From contig NZ_KB906263.1 in NCBI RefSeq assembly GCF_000381265.1, forward strand, positions 1 to 64,000: a DNA stretch of 64,000 nt. Reading direction: 5' to 3'. A program made the translations under genes and the position numbers. The DNA comes from Curvibacter lanceolatus ATCC 14669 (GTDB taxonomy: Bacteria; Pseudomonadota; Gammaproteobacteria; Burkholderiales; Burkholderiaceae_C). Shown piece after piece: positions 15,823-24,497 of this stretch. The notes under the pieces were generated by a model. The model was not told where the DNA came from, did not search any database, and saw only the letters and a program-made list of their open reading frames with translations. Each line of letters begins with the position of its first letter. The stretch's first letter is position 1.

Positions 15823-17178
15823 TTGAAAAACGGTTTCATCGCCGCCGGCGAGCTTTTGCTGACACGACTGGCCCACCAGGTCGAACACCATCCCAAGCGC
15901 ATCACCACCGTGGTGGCTGCCCTCCTGCTGGGCGGCGGCGGCGGCGCCTTTGCCGTGGCCTCCATGGCCCCCGACGCGGCCGACCTGCCGGTGCGCCAGA
16001 TCACCGAAACCGTGCAACCGATCTCGGTGGCCGAGCAGGCCGAGGCACTGGACATCCACCGCTTCAACCTGTTCCGCTCCGACACGGTGCGCCCCACCGA
16101 CAGTGTGGACACCCTGCTGCAACGACTGGGCATCAGCGACCCGGTGGCCGCCGCCTTTTTGCGCAACGACGCCCTGGTGCGCATCAGCCTGCTGGGCCGC
16201 AATGGCCGCCAGGTGACGGCCGAGGCCACCGAAGACCACCGCCTGGTGCGCCTGGTGGCCCGCTGGACGCCTGACGACAGCAACACCTTCCAACGCCTGG
16301 TGTTCGAAAAGACGGCGCGCGGCAGCTTCAGCTCGCACATCGAGACCGCCCCGCTGAGCACCAGCAGCAAGCTGGCCGGCGGCACCATCCGCAGTTCGCT
16401 GTTTGCCGCCACCGACGAAGCCGGCATCCCCGACACGGTGGCCACGCAACTGGCCGAGATCTTCTCGGGTGATGTCGACTTTCACCGCAGCCTGCGCAAG
16501 GGCGACCGTTTCTCGGTCGTCTATGAAACTCTGGAAGCCGACGGAGAACCCCTGCGTGCCGGCCGCGTGCTGAGTGCCGAGTTCATCAACGACGGCAAGG
16601 CCCACCAGGCCCTGTGGTTCCAGGAGCCCGGCCAGAAGGGCAGCTATTACACGCTGGACGGCAACAGCATGCGCCGCGCCTTCCTGACCTCGCCCGTCGA
16701 GTTCTCGCGGGTGACCAGCGGCTTCAAGATGCGCTTCCACCCCATTCTGCAAACCTGGCGTGCCCACCTGGGCACCGACTACGCAGCCCCCACCGGCACC
16801 GCCGTGCGTGCCGTGGGTGATGGCGTGGTTGATTTTGCCGGCGTGCAGAACGGCTACGGCAATGTGGTGATGCTGAAGCACCGCAACAACCAGATGACGG
16901 TGTACGCCCACCTGAGCCGCATCGGCGTGACCCGCGGCCAGACCGTGAGTCAGGGCCAGACCGTGGGCGCCGTGGGCTCCACCGGCTGGGCCACCGGGCC
17001 CCACCTGCATTTTGAGTTCCGCGTCAATGGCGTGCACCAGGATCCGATGACCATCGCCCACCAGGCGCAGGCCGTCCCGGTGTCTCCGGCAGCGCGCCCG
17101 GCCTTCAACCGCCTGGCTTCAGCCATGCGCATCCAGCTGTCGGCTGCTGCATCGGTGCAACAGGCCAGCGCCGATTGA
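15823..17178 (+). CDS. M23-family peptidoglycan peptidase (LytM-type)
   Basis: A 451-residue cell-wall endopeptidase. The start is a TTG at 15823 preceded by GGGGA, giving [13 protein letters not shown]. One membrane segment (about residues 28-48) would anchor it with the rest in the periplasm. Residues 170-285 contain the OapA/Csd3-like linker domain ([20 protein letters not shown]), and the C-terminal LytM domain carries zinc ligands H315 and D319 (HLGTD) and H394-L-H396. The active site is complete, so a working endopeptidase is likely. It diverges from tyrS and precedes anmK by 56 bases, both being involved in cell-wall turnover. Confidence 0.92.
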   Translation: MKNGFIAAGELLLTRLAHQVEHHPKRITTVVAALLLGGGGGAFAVASMAPDAADLPVRQITETVQPISVAEQAEALDIHRFNLFRSDTVRPTDSVDTLLQRLGISDPVAAAFLRNDALVRISLLGRNGRQVTAEATEDHRLVRLVARWTPDDSNTFQRLVFEKTARGSFSSHIETAPLSTSSKLAGGTIRSSLFAATDEAGIPDTVATQLAEIFSGDVDFHRSLRKGDRFSVVYETLEADGEPLRAGRVLSAEFINDGKAHQALWFQEPGQKGSYYTLDGNSMRRAFLTSPVEFSRVTSGFKMRFHPILQTWRAHLGTDYAAPTGTAVRAVGDGVVDFAGVQNGYGNVVMLKHRNNQMTVYAHLSRIGVTRGQTVSQGQTVGAVGSTGWATGPHLHFEFRVNGVHQDPMTIAHQAQAVPVSPAARPAFNRLASAMRIQLSAAASVQQASAD

Positions 17179-17234
17179 CGCTGGGAGCGAAGGCCGCACG
17201 CTGAGCACAGCGCGCAGCCCGCTATCATCAGCCC

Positions 17235-18365
17235 ATGCAAGGCAAGGCAGACCACTACATCGGACTGATGTCCGGCACCTCACTCGATGGGGTCGATGGC
17301 GTTCTGTGCCGTTTTGAGGGCGATCAGCCCCAGGTGCTGGCGCACGTGGCCCTGCCTTTCACGGCCGAACTCAAGCGATCGCTGCTCGAACTCAACAGCC
17401 CCGGCCCCGATGAGCTGCACCGCGCGGCCATGGCGGCCAATGCACTGGCCCGCACCTATGTGGTGGTGGTGTCGCGCCTGTTGGCCGAGGCCGTGCTGCC
17501 GACCTGGCATGTGGCGGCCATTGGCGCGCACGGGCAGACCGTGCGGCACCAGCCCGGGCAGTACGACGGCACCGGCTACACCCTGCAACTCAACAACCCG
17601 GCCCTGCTGGCCGAACACACCGGCATTGACGTGGTGGCCGACTTTCGCACCCGCGATGTGGTGGCGGGCGGCCAGGGCGCACCGCTGGTGCCCGCGTTTC
17701 ATGCCCGGGTGTTTGGCCAGGCCGATCAGACCCTGGCGGTGCTCAACCTGGGCGGCATCGCCAATCTGACCGTGATCCCGCCCCAGAACCAGCCGACCGC
17801 ACCGGTACTGGGCTTTGACTGCGGGCCCGGCAATGCGCTGATGGACCATTGGTGCCTGCAACACACGGGCCAGGCCTTCGACCGCGATGGGCAATGGGCC
17901 GCACAAGGGCAAATCCACCCCGGCTTGCTGGCCGACCTGATGCAGGAGCCCTTTTTGCACCTGCCGCCGCCCAAAAGCACGGGGCGCGACCTGTTCAACC
18001 CGGCCTGGCTGGAGCAACACCTGAAAGCCCACCCGCACCTGAGCGCCACCCAGGTGCAGGCCACACTCACCGAATTCACCGCGCTGTCTTGCGCCCAGGC
18101 CGTGCAGGCCCACGCACAGGGCAGCCGGCGCCTGCTGGTTTGCGGCGGTGGGGCCCTGAACGGCCAGCTGATCAGCCGGCTGCAGCACCACCTGCCTGAA
18201 GTGAGCGTCGAATCCAGCGGCCTGGCCGGCCTGCCCCCACTGCAGGTCGAGGCGGTGGCCTTTGCCTGGCTGGCGCGCCAGGCTCTGCTGCGCCAACCCG
18301 GCAACCTGCCCAGCGTGACCGGGGCGCAAGGCCCGCGCATCCTGGGTGCGCTTTACCCAGCCTGA
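17235..18365 (+). CDS. anmK: Anhydro-N-acetylmuramic acid kinase
   Basis: AnmK opens the 1,6-anhydro ring of anhydroMurNAc and phosphorylates it, returning cell-wall fragments to metabolism. The 376-residue chain has the family start YIGLMSGTSLDGVDGVL, the GHG-QTVRHQP segment, NLGGIANLTV and FDCGPGNALMDHWC, all diagnostic of the ASKHA kinase fold of AnmK. It follows the M23 peptidase gene on the same strand, so the two may be cotranscribed. Its stop is 27 bases from the stop of the convergent MFS gene. Confidence 0.97.
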   Translation: MQGKADHYIGLMSGTSLDGVDGVLCRFEGDQPQVLAHVALPFTAELKRSLLELNSPGPDELHRAAMAANALARTYVVVVSRLLAEAVLPTWHVAAIGAHGQTVRHQPGQYDGTGYTLQLNNPALLAEHTGIDVVADFRTRDVVAGGQGAPLVPAFHARVFGQADQTLAVLNLGGIANLTVIPPQNQPTAPVLGFDCGPGNALMDHWCLQHTGQAFDRDGQWAAQGQIHPGLLADLMQEPFLHLPPPKSTGRDLFNPAWLEQHLKAHPHLSATQVQATLTEFTALSCAQAVQAHAQGSRRLLVCGGGALNGQLISRLQHHLPEVSVESSGLAGLPPLQVEAVAFAWLARQALLRQPGNLPSVTGAQGPRILGALYPA

Positions 18366-18392
18366 ACCCCGGCGCTGCGCGCACCGCACTGC

Positions 18393-19844
18393 TCAGGGCT
18401 CGTGCGGCCCGGCCGCCGAGGCATCGCCCCGCACCAAGCCCGGCTCCAGGCCGGAGGGCAATTGCCAGAAGATGGCCGCCGAGGCCAAGGTGATGAACCC
18501 CATGGCCACAAAGGTGGCGTGGAACGAGGCCAGGGTGTCCAGGTGAGCAGGGCTGGCATTGGCTCCTGGGCCCAACAGGGCCGAAAAACCGGCCAGCACG
18601 GCGCCCGCCACAGCCACCCCCATGCCCATGGCCAGCATCTGCACCATCGACAGCAAGCTGTTGCCGCTGCTGGCCTGCGAGCCCTCCAGGTCTTTCAGGG
18701 TGAGGGTGTTCATGGCCGTGAACTGGATCGAATTGACCGCCCCGAACAAGGCCAGCTGCAGCAGGCGCAGGGCCAAGTGCTGGCCCGGGTTGATCAGGGC
18801 AAAACTCATCATGGCCAGGCCCACCAGGGCGGTGTTGCCGACCAGCACGCGGCGGTAGCCCAGCCGGGTGATGAGCGGCGTGGTGATGCGCTTCACCGCC
18901 ATGCCGGCCATGGCCACAGGCAGCATCATCAGGCCGGCCTCAAAGGGCGAATAGCCCAGGCTGACCTGCAGCAGCAAGGGCACCAGAAAAGGCATGCACG
19001 AGCTGCCCAGGCGCGAAAACAGATTGCCCAGCAAGCCGATCGCCAGCGACGCCACACTGAACAGCTGGGGCGAAAACAACGGCGCCGGGCTGCGCATGGC
19101 ATGCAGCCAATAGGCCACCAGGCTGGCCAGCCCGAACACCAGCAGCACCAGCAGCCCGGCCTGCCCCAGGCCCAGACCCGACAGGCCGTCCAGGGCCAGC
19201 GACAAGGTCACCATGCCCGTGGCCAGCCACAGGTAGCCTGACCAGTCGAACCGGACCACAGTGACGGCGGGACCACTGCGCATGAAGAAGTAAGCGGCAA
19301 CCGCCCCGATCAACCCCACCGGCAGGTTGATCAGGAAAATCCAGTGCCAGGAGGCGACCTCGACCAGCCAGCCCCCCAAGGTCGGCCCGATCAGGGGACC
19401 AATCAGGCCGGGGATGGCAATGAAGCTCATGGCCTGCAGAAAACGCTCCTTCGGAAACGTTCGCAGCACAGCCAGTCGCCCCACCGGCAGCAACAAGGCT
19501 CCGCCCAGCCCCTGCACCACCCGCGAGGCCACCAGCAGGGGCAGAGAGGTCGACATGGCGCACAGCAGGGAGCCGACGGCGAACAGCGTGATGGCCACCA
19601 CATAGACCCGGCGGGTTCCGAATCGGTCGGCCACCCAGCCCGAGGCGGGAATCAGCATGGCCATGGCCAGCGAGTAGGCCACGATCACCGACTGCATGCG
19701 CAGGGGGCTCTCGTGCAGGCTTTGCGCCATGGCGGGCAGCGCGGTGTTGACGATGGTGGCATCCAGCGTCTGCATGAAAAAGCCCAGGGCCACCAGCCAC
19801 AACAGGCGTTGCTGGGAACGGATTTCCGGATCGAGGACGGTCAT
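18393..19844 (-). CDS. MFS multidrug transporter, DHA2/EmrB type
   Basis: A drug:proton antiporter of the 14-helix (DHA2) group, 483 residues from ATG 19844 (MTVLDPEIRSQQRLLWL). The motifs LDATIVNTALPAMAQSL and SLAMAMLIPASGWVADRFGTR are the standard first and third helix regions of EmrB/MdtD-like exporters, and many hydrophobic segments follow. An ATG-like start 30 bases earlier would add ten residues and is less likely. It lies downstream of erpA but behind a terminator, so it probably has its own promoter. Substrates unknown. Confidence 0.9.
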   Translation of the reverse strand: MTVLDPEIRSQQRLLWLVALGFFMQTLDATIVNTALPAMAQSLHESPLRMQSVIVAYSLAMAMLIPASGWVADRFGTRRVYVVAITLFAVGSLLCAMSTSLPLLVASRVVQGLGGALLLPVGRLAVLRTFPKERFLQAMSFIAIPGLIGPLIGPTLGGWLVEVASWHWIFLINLPVGLIGAVAAYFFMRSGPAVTVVRFDWSGYLWLATGMVTLSLALDGLSGLGLGQAGLLVLLVFGLASLVAYWLHAMRSPAPLFSPQLFSVASLAIGLLGNLFSRLGSSCMPFLVPLLLQVSLGYSPFEAGLMMLPVAMAGMAVKRITTPLITRLGYRRVLVGNTALVGLAMMSFALINPGQHLALRLLQLALFGAVNSIQFTAMNTLTLKDLEGSQASSGNSLLSMVQMLAMGMGVAVAGAVLAGFSALLGPGANASPAHLDTLASFHATFVAMGFITLASAAIFWQLPSGLEPGLVRGDASAAGPHEP

Positions 19845-19874
19845 GCGCAGCAGGCTTCGGAGTTGGAGCGCCAA

Positions 19875-19898
19875 GAAAAAACCGCCTCAAGGGCGGTT
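19875..19898 (-). terminator. Intrinsic terminator after erpA
   Basis: On the minus strand a 7-bp stem (AACCGCC pairing with GGCGGTT, 19880-19898) with a 5-base loop is followed directly by a T-run. It lies 26 bases beyond the erpA stop and before the MFS gene. Confidence 0.85.
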
Positions 19899-19923
19899 GT
19901 GCGGGGAAGCGTCAGGCGCACCC

Positions 19924-20289
19924 TCAGACGGAGAAGCTGGAGCCGCAGCCGCAGGTGGTGGTGGCGTTCGGGTTCTTGATCACGAACTGCGCGCCCTGCA
20001 GGTCTTCCTTGTAGTCGATCTCGGCGCCCAGCAGGTATTGGTAGCTCATGGCGTCGATCAACAAAGAAACACCATTCTTGGTCATGGTGGTGTCGTCTTC
20101 GTTGGTGATTTCATCAAAGGTGAAACCATACTGGAAGCCCGAGCAGCCGCCGCCCTGCACGAACACGCGCAGCTTCAGGTCAGGGTTGCCCTCTTCGGCG
20201 ATCAGATCGGCCACCTTGGCGGCAGCGCTGTCTGTGAAAAGAATGGGGGCGGGCATTTCAGTCGGCAGCGACTCGACAACAGCACTCAT
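19924..20289 (-). CDS. erpA: Iron-sulfur cluster insertion protein ErpA
   Basis: A 121-residue A-type carrier that passes Fe-S clusters to apoproteins, including the isoprenoid enzymes IspG and IspH. The three cluster-binding cysteines are present at C49 (QGGGCSGF), C113 and C115 ([12 protein letters not shown]). The length and the C-terminal motif are those of the ErpA branch. It lies 59 bases after the bactofilin gene on the same strand in the usual Burkholderiales order with rpsI and rplM upstream, and ends at an intrinsic terminator. Confidence 0.96.
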   Translation of the reverse strand: MSAVVESLPTEMPAPILFTDSAAAKVADLIAEEGNPDLKLRVFVQGGGCSGFQYGFTFDEITNEDDTTMTKNGVSLLIDAMSYQYLLGAEIDYKEDLQGAQFVIKNPNATTTCGCGSSFSV

Positions 20290-20348
20290 GGGGTTCTCCG
20301 GAAACGGGTTTGGCTCGAATAGTACAAGAATTCGCTCGGGAATTCAGA

Positions 20349-20744
20349 TCAGCGGCTATTAGCCGCTAGTGTCAGCAGGGGTTTTTCATCCAGGGGCGCC
20401 GCCGGGCACAGCATGCCGGCAATCACAGCCCCCTGGTGCATCTCGAGCGCCTTGTAATACACATCGCCCTCGATGCGGGCGCGGGGCTGCAACTCCAGCA
20501 GCTCACGGGCATGCACCGGCCCCTGGATGCGCCCATTGATGATCAGGTGGTCGGCGTACACCGCGCCCATCACGGTCGCGGTTTCAGAAATTACCAGCAA
20601 GCTGGGCTGCGACTCATCGACACGGATGTCGCCCACCACGTCACCATCGACCCGCAGGCCTTCGGCAAAGGTGATGTTGCCGTCGATGCGGCTGCCTTGC
20701 GCGATCAGGCTTTTGATGGGCGGTTGCTTCTTTTTCGCGAACAT
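20349..20744 (-). CDS. Bactofilin-type polymer-forming cytoskeletal protein
   Basis: A 131-residue bactofilin, a right-handed beta-helix protein that polymerises without nucleotide and organises cell-wall enzymes in many bacteria. Typical wording: SLIAQGSRIDGNITFAEGL, VDGDVVGDIR, then repeated short turns LLVISETATVMGAVYADHL and INGRIQGPVHARELLEL. The disordered N-terminus and C-terminus are short. It lies between DUF6776 and erpA on the same strand, 36 bases after the former. Confidence 0.92.
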   Translation of the reverse strand: MFAKKKQPPIKSLIAQGSRIDGNITFAEGLRVDGDVVGDIRVDESQPSLLVISETATVMGAVYADHLIINGRIQGPVHARELLELQPRARIEGDVYYKALEMHQGAVIAGMLCPAAPLDEKPLLTLAANSR

Positions 20745-20780
20745 GGGCCGTCCTTTCAGGAAGTGAGCCAGGTGAAAAAC

Positions 20781-21488
20781 TCAGAGCTTGAGCGTCTGGA
20801 CGGCGCGCGAACTGCTGCCATCAAAAATGCGGGCCGTGACCTGCTTGACCGAAACCTGGAGCGGCAAGTCGACCAGCCCCTCCAGGCGGCGATATTGCCT
20901 GAACTGCAAGGGCACCGGGCCTTGCGGCAGCGGCTGCTCCCAGGGCTTGCCGGCCTGGGTACCGCTCAGCACCAGTTCCAGCCGGCCTTTGAACTCAGGG
21001 CCGCTCTTGACGGGCTGGATCACCAGCACCTGCCAGCGCAGCTGCTGGCTGGCCACGATTTCGGCCTGCAGGCCGCGAATGGCCACGTCCTCGACGCTGT
21101 TGGCCGGGATCAGCTTCTCAAAAAAGCCCAGGTCATCGCGCAGGCTGCGGTTGTCGAGTTCCAACTGGTGGATCTGCGCCAGCAGGCGCTCCTGGGTGGC
21201 ACGCTCAGCCGTCAGCAGGCTGCCCGAGGTGTTGGCAATGGACTGGGCCTTGTCGCGCTCGTCCTGCATCTGCGCCACCTGCTGACGCAATGCGGCCAAC
21301 TCTTCACGGGTGTGCCGATCCAGCCCGGCAATGTTCTTGCCCGTCTCGAATGCCCACAGGGCGACGGCAGCGCAAAAACCGAACACCAGCGCCAGCAGCA
21401 CCCAGCGCAGCGGCCAGGGCATGGCACTGCGCACGGCCATGCGGGGCGTGCTGATGGTGAGGCGACGGCGGAGCAGGCGAAATCGCAT
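20781..21488 (-). CDS. DUF6776 family membrane protein
   Basis: A 235-residue protein of the DUF6776 family with one membrane segment (WPLRWVLLALVFGFCAAVALW, about residues 25-45), then a coiled coil of about 80 residues (EELAALRQQVAQMQDERDKA) and a beta-rich C-terminal domain. The start is taken as ATG 21488 (MRFRLLRRRL). The function is unknown; its constant neighbour, a bactofilin, suggests an envelope or cytoskeleton role. A strong terminator lies just upstream, so it has its own promoter in about 40 bases or depends on read-through from rpsI. Confidence 0.83.
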   Translation of the reverse strand: MRFRLLRRRLTISTPRMAVRSAMPWPLRWVLLALVFGFCAAVALWAFETGKNIAGLDRHTREELAALRQQVAQMQDERDKAQSIANTSGSLLTAERATQERLLAQIHQLELDNRSLRDDLGFFEKLIPANSVEDVAIRGLQAEIVASQQLRWQVLVIQPVKSGPEFKGRLELVLSGTQAGKPWEQPLPQGPVPLQFRQYRRLEGLVDLPLQVSVKQVTARIFDGSSSRAVQTLKL

Positions 21489-21523
21489 GAAGGGGTTCGA
21501 AACGAGAAAAACCGCGAGCGTAA

Positions 21524-21563
21524 AACAAAAAAAACCGCAACAAGCCAAACTTGTTGCGGTTTT
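21524..21563 (-). terminator. Strong intrinsic terminator after rplM-rpsI
   Basis: A 14-bp perfect stem (AAAACCGCAACAAG, 21531-21544, pairing with 21550-21563) with a 5-base loop is followed by a T-rich tract on the minus strand. It lies 19 bases past the rpsI stop and ends the ribosomal-protein transcript. Confidence 0.93.
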
Positions 21564-21581
21564 TGCAGAAAAGAAAGCGGT

Positions 21582-21974
21582 TTAACGCTTGCTGAACTGC
21601 TTGGCGCGGCGAGCAGAGCGCAGGCCGACCTTCTTACGTTCGACTTCACGAGCGTCGCGGGTCACGAAGCCGGCTTGGCTCAGTGCGGGCTTCAGCGTGG
21701 CGTCGTAATCGATCAGGGCGCGGGTGATGCCGTGACGGGTTGCACCGGCTTGGCCGGATTCACCACCACCGTGCACATTGACCTGGATGTCGAAGGTTTC
21801 GACATGGTTGGTCAGGGCCAGGGGCTGCTTCGCGATCATGATGGAGGTCTCGCGGCCGAAATAGGCCTGGATGTCCTTACCGTTGATCGTGATCTTGCCG
21901 GTGCCTTTTTTCAGAAACACACGGGCGACGCTGGATTTGCGACGGCCGGTGCCATTGTTCCATTCACCAATCAT
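21582..21974 (-). CDS. rpsI: 30S ribosomal protein S9
   Basis: A 130-residue S9 with the family start [19 protein letters not shown] and the basic tail [19 protein letters not shown], whose C-terminal arginine contacts P-site tRNA. It lies nine bases after rplM on the same strand, the conserved order, and is followed by a strong terminator. Confidence 0.98.
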   Translation of the reverse strand: MIGEWNNGTGRRKSSVARVFLKKGTGKITINGKDIQAYFGRETSIMIAKQPLALTNHVETFDIQVNVHGGGESGQAGATRHGITRALIDYDATLKPALSQAGFVTRDAREVERKKVGLRSARRAKQFSKR

Positions 21975-21983
21975 CTCGGCTCC

Positions 21984-22412
21984 TTACAGTTCCAGCACTT
22001 TGGGTTGCTGCGCGGTGTGGGGGTGCTCAGCACCGCCGTACACCTTGAGCTTCTTGATCATGGCGTAACCCAGAGGACCCTTGGGCAGCATGCCCTTGAC
22101 GGCCTTCTCGAGTGCACGGCCAGGATGCTTGGCTTGCAGGTCGCGGAAGTTGGTAGCAGTGATGCCACCGGGGAAGCCGGAGTGACGGTAGTACACCTTG
22201 TCCAGGGACTTGGTGCCGGTGACCTTCAATTTGGCGGCGTTGATGATGACGATGAAATCGCCAGTATCGACGTGAGGCGTGTAAATGGCTTTGTGTTTGC
22301 CGCGCAGACGGAGGGCAACTTCGCTGGCTACCCGGCCGAGCACCTTGTCGGTGGCGTCAATCACAAACCACTCGTGCTTCACGTCTGCGGGCTTAGCGCT
22401 GAACGTAGACAT
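21984..22412 (-). CDS. rplM: 50S ribosomal protein L13
   Basis: A 142-residue L13 starting [20 protein letters not shown], with [16 protein letters not shown] and [18 protein letters not shown], and the end [20 protein letters not shown]. It is the first gene of the rplM-rpsI operon. The preceding 259 bases before the unrecognised gene at 22672 should hold the promoter and leader; in E. coli the operon is repressed by L13 itself through the leader, but I see no clear repression site here. Confidence 0.98.
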   Translation of the reverse strand: MSTFSAKPADVKHEWFVIDATDKVLGRVASEVALRLRGKHKAIYTPHVDTGDFIVIINAAKLKVTGTKSLDKVYYRHSGFPGGITATNFRDLQAKHPGRALEKAVKGMLPKGPLGYAMIKKLKVYGGAEHPHTAQQPKVLEL

Positions 22413-22671
22413 GTATTGCTTTCGAGTTGGTTGCCAGCCGTCGAAAAATCGCAGGCTGGCTACAAAAAGCCCTTTTCCACGGTCGGTGTTTCTCTGCTGG
22501 AAACCTCTTAGGTGGGGGGTGTCGAGGGCTTGGATGCCAATCTGGAAAACCAGGCAGCACTGACCTTCAACGAACTTCGCCGCGGGGCTTAAAACGCTGC
22601 GAAGCCTTCCATTCTACAAAAAGCGCAGTTGGTCGTCTACATGCGGTGCAAATGCGGTGCCAGCACCACGC

Positions 22672-23127
22672 TCACAAGCCACCGCTGCGCTTGACCTTGG
22701 GGTCGGTGTAGACCAACAGATTGGTCGACAAACCCTGCTTCTGCTTTTCCTTTTCGAGCCGGTTGGCCTCGGCGCTGGCTTGTTCGGCCGCCAACTCAAC
22801 CACCGAGCCACTGGCCTTCCACATCGAATTCAGAAAGTCGATCAACTTCTTGGAGATGGGCTCCGGTGGCGGGGTCTTGGGTTCTTCCGTGGTGGCCTTT
22901 TTCTTGACCGCCGTCCAGTCCTTGTTGGGCTGATCGTTGGAAGAGGAAGGCTTGTCCGGGCTCGCAGCCTTCTGCCCCGAGACGGTCACGATGGTCGACT
23001 CGGTGGGCGCGTTCGTCACGGCCGTGCCCGCCGGTTTGGTACTGATGGACTTGTCCGCGCCTGCCAACGACTGGCCGGCGCCTGAATAGGCCCAGTTCAT
23101 CGATCGATCAACAGGTGGGAGTTGCAT
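22672..23127 (-). CDS. Unrecognised small protein
   Basis: An open frame of 151 residues. Codon use is in line with the neighbours and the chain is low-complexity and polar in the first two thirds (rich in S, T, K, P, for example DKPSSSNDQPNKDW and TEEPKTPPPEPISK) followed by a helix-like stretch, FLNSMWKASGSVVELAAEQA, and a charged segment with EANRLEKEKQKQGL. No signal peptide or membrane segment is visible. It stands alone between rplM and queC and the family is not recognised. Confidence 0.6.
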   Translation of the reverse strand: MQLPPVDRSMNWAYSGAGQSLAGADKSISTKPAGTAVTNAPTESTIVTVSGQKAASPDKPSSSNDQPNKDWTAVKKKATTEEPKTPPPEPISKKLIDFLNSMWKASGSVVELAAEQASAEANRLEKEKQKQGLSTNLLVYTDPKVKRSGGL

Positions 23128-23275
23128 GGCAGTTCCGGCGGATACAGTTCGTTTACATCATGACGGGAAAGGTTTTTAGGCGTCCTCGTACGGTGTTACG
23201 GCATTGCGCAGGAAAAATTGAGGCCCTTTTCAAAAAATTTTCGATTTTTCGGAATGTCGACTCAAAAAAGTGGGC

Positions 23276-23980
23276 TCAGGGGGTGGCAGCGGCGCTGTAG
23301 CGCTCGTAACCCCGCGCTCGAAGTTCGCATGCCGGACAACTACCGCACCCCCACCCCCAGGCATGGCGATGCTCACGATCCCCCAAATAGCAGGTGTGCG
23401 AATGCTCCACGATCAGATCGACCAGGGGCTTGCCCCCCAATTGTTCGGCCAGGGCCCAGGTATCGGCCTTGTCGATCCACATCAGCGGCGTCTCGATCAG
23501 CAGGCGCCGGTCCATGCCCAGGGACAAGGCCAGCTGCATGGCCTTCATGGTGTCGTCGCGGCAGTCGGGGTAGCCTGAGTAATCGGTTTCGCACACCCCG
23601 GTCACGATGACTTCCAGACCGCGCCGGTAGGCCAGCGCGGCGGCAAGGGTCAGGAACAGCAGGTTGCGCCCCGGCACAAAGGTGTTGGGCAGGCCGCCCT
23701 GCTCCATCTTGAAAGCCATGTCGCGCGTCAGGGAGGTCTCACTGACCTGGCCCAGCACGGCCAGGTCCAGCAGGTGGTCCTCGCCCAACTTGGCGGCCCA
23801 GGCTGGATAGGCCTGGCGCATCGCCCCCAGCACGGCCAGCCGGGCGTCAAGCTCCACGCTGTGGCGCTGGCGGTAATCAAAAGCCACGGTTTCAACCCGC
23901 TCGTAGCGCGTCAGGGCGTGGGCCAGGCAGGTGGTCGAGTCTTGCCCCCCGGAGAAAAGAACCAGTGCGGATTTGTGCAT
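23276..23980 (-). CDS. queC: 7-cyano-7-deazaguanine synthase
   Basis: QueC converts carboxydeazaguanine to preQ0 with ammonia and ATP on the way to queuosine-modified tRNA. The 234-residue chain has the PP-loop SGGQDS at residues 10-15 and the C-terminal zinc-binding cysteines in [15 protein letters not shown]. It is the last of three minus-strand genes with short gaps (ABC transporter, DUF1854, queC), so it is likely cotranscribed with the cyanophycin-linked pair although it is unrelated in function. No other queuosine gene is in the window. Confidence 0.96.
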   Translation of the reverse strand: MHKSALVLFSGGQDSTTCLAHALTRYERVETVAFDYRQRHSVELDARLAVLGAMRQAYPAWAAKLGEDHLLDLAVLGQVSETSLTRDMAFKMEQGGLPNTFVPGRNLLFLTLAAALAYRRGLEVIVTGVCETDYSGYPDCRDDTMKAMQLALSLGMDRRLLIETPLMWIDKADTWALAEQLGGKPLVDLIVEHSHTCYLGDREHRHAWGWGCGSCPACELRARGYERYSAAATP

Positions 23981-24015
23981 GGCAGTCGAATGGAAAGAGG
24001 GTTGAAGAGCCCGGC

Positions 24016-24489
24016 TCAGAGGAAGCGTTCGAGCAGTCGGCGCGAGCCCCGATCCAGGGTCTGCAGGTCACGGATCTGGTAGACGATGCCTTGGCTGCCG
24101 GTGATGAGCAGGCGCCCGCGGTCCAGGCGACGGATGTCGTCCTCGGTCTTGAGCACAAAATCGGTGCGCCCGCGGTCCGTCTCCACCGTCCAGGTGCAAG
24201 GCGTGGAGAACGAGGACACGGCCACCAGCCGGCGCAGCTCGGGGCTGAACTCGCGGCTGGCCAGTTCTTCGTCGATCCATTGGCGCAACTCGGGCGCCAG
24301 GGCCGACAGGCGAGGCACCCAGGCCAGTTCGTGCCCTTCAGGGCCGACCAGCGACAGCCCTTCATCGGGGGCGGCAATCGGAAAGGCGCGTACCGGGGTC
24401 ACGCCCAGGTGCTCGACGCCCTCGGCATCGGTCAGCACCAGCCGGCCCAGCGGGTGGCGGCTCAACTTGAAATCAGCTTGTGAGGTCAT
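24016..24489 (-). CDS. Cyanophycin-associated DUF1854 family protein
   Basis: A 157-residue DUF1854 protein from ATG 24489 ([20 protein letters not shown]). The pattern [36 protein letters not shown] and [21 protein letters not shown] is that of the family. It lies eight bases after the ABC transporter gene in the same operon, which is divergent from two cyanophycin synthetases. The biochemical role is unknown; the constant pairing with cyanophycin genes is the basis for the name. No signal peptide is seen. Confidence 0.88.
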   Translation of the reverse strand: MTSQADFKLSRHPLGRLVLTDAEGVEHLGVTPVRAFPIAAPDEGLSLVGPEGHELAWVPRLSALAPELRQWIDEELASREFSPELRRLVAVSSFSTPCTWTVETDRGRTDFVLKTEDDIRRLDRGRLLITGSQGIVYQIRDLQTLDRGSRRLLERFL

Positions 24490-24497
24490 GGGGCAGC

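Noticed and set aside
14395-17061. Continuous 888-codon minus-strand frame including tyrS
   Set aside because: The upstream 477 codons are antisense to the M23 peptidase gene; family similarity begins only at ATG 15630.
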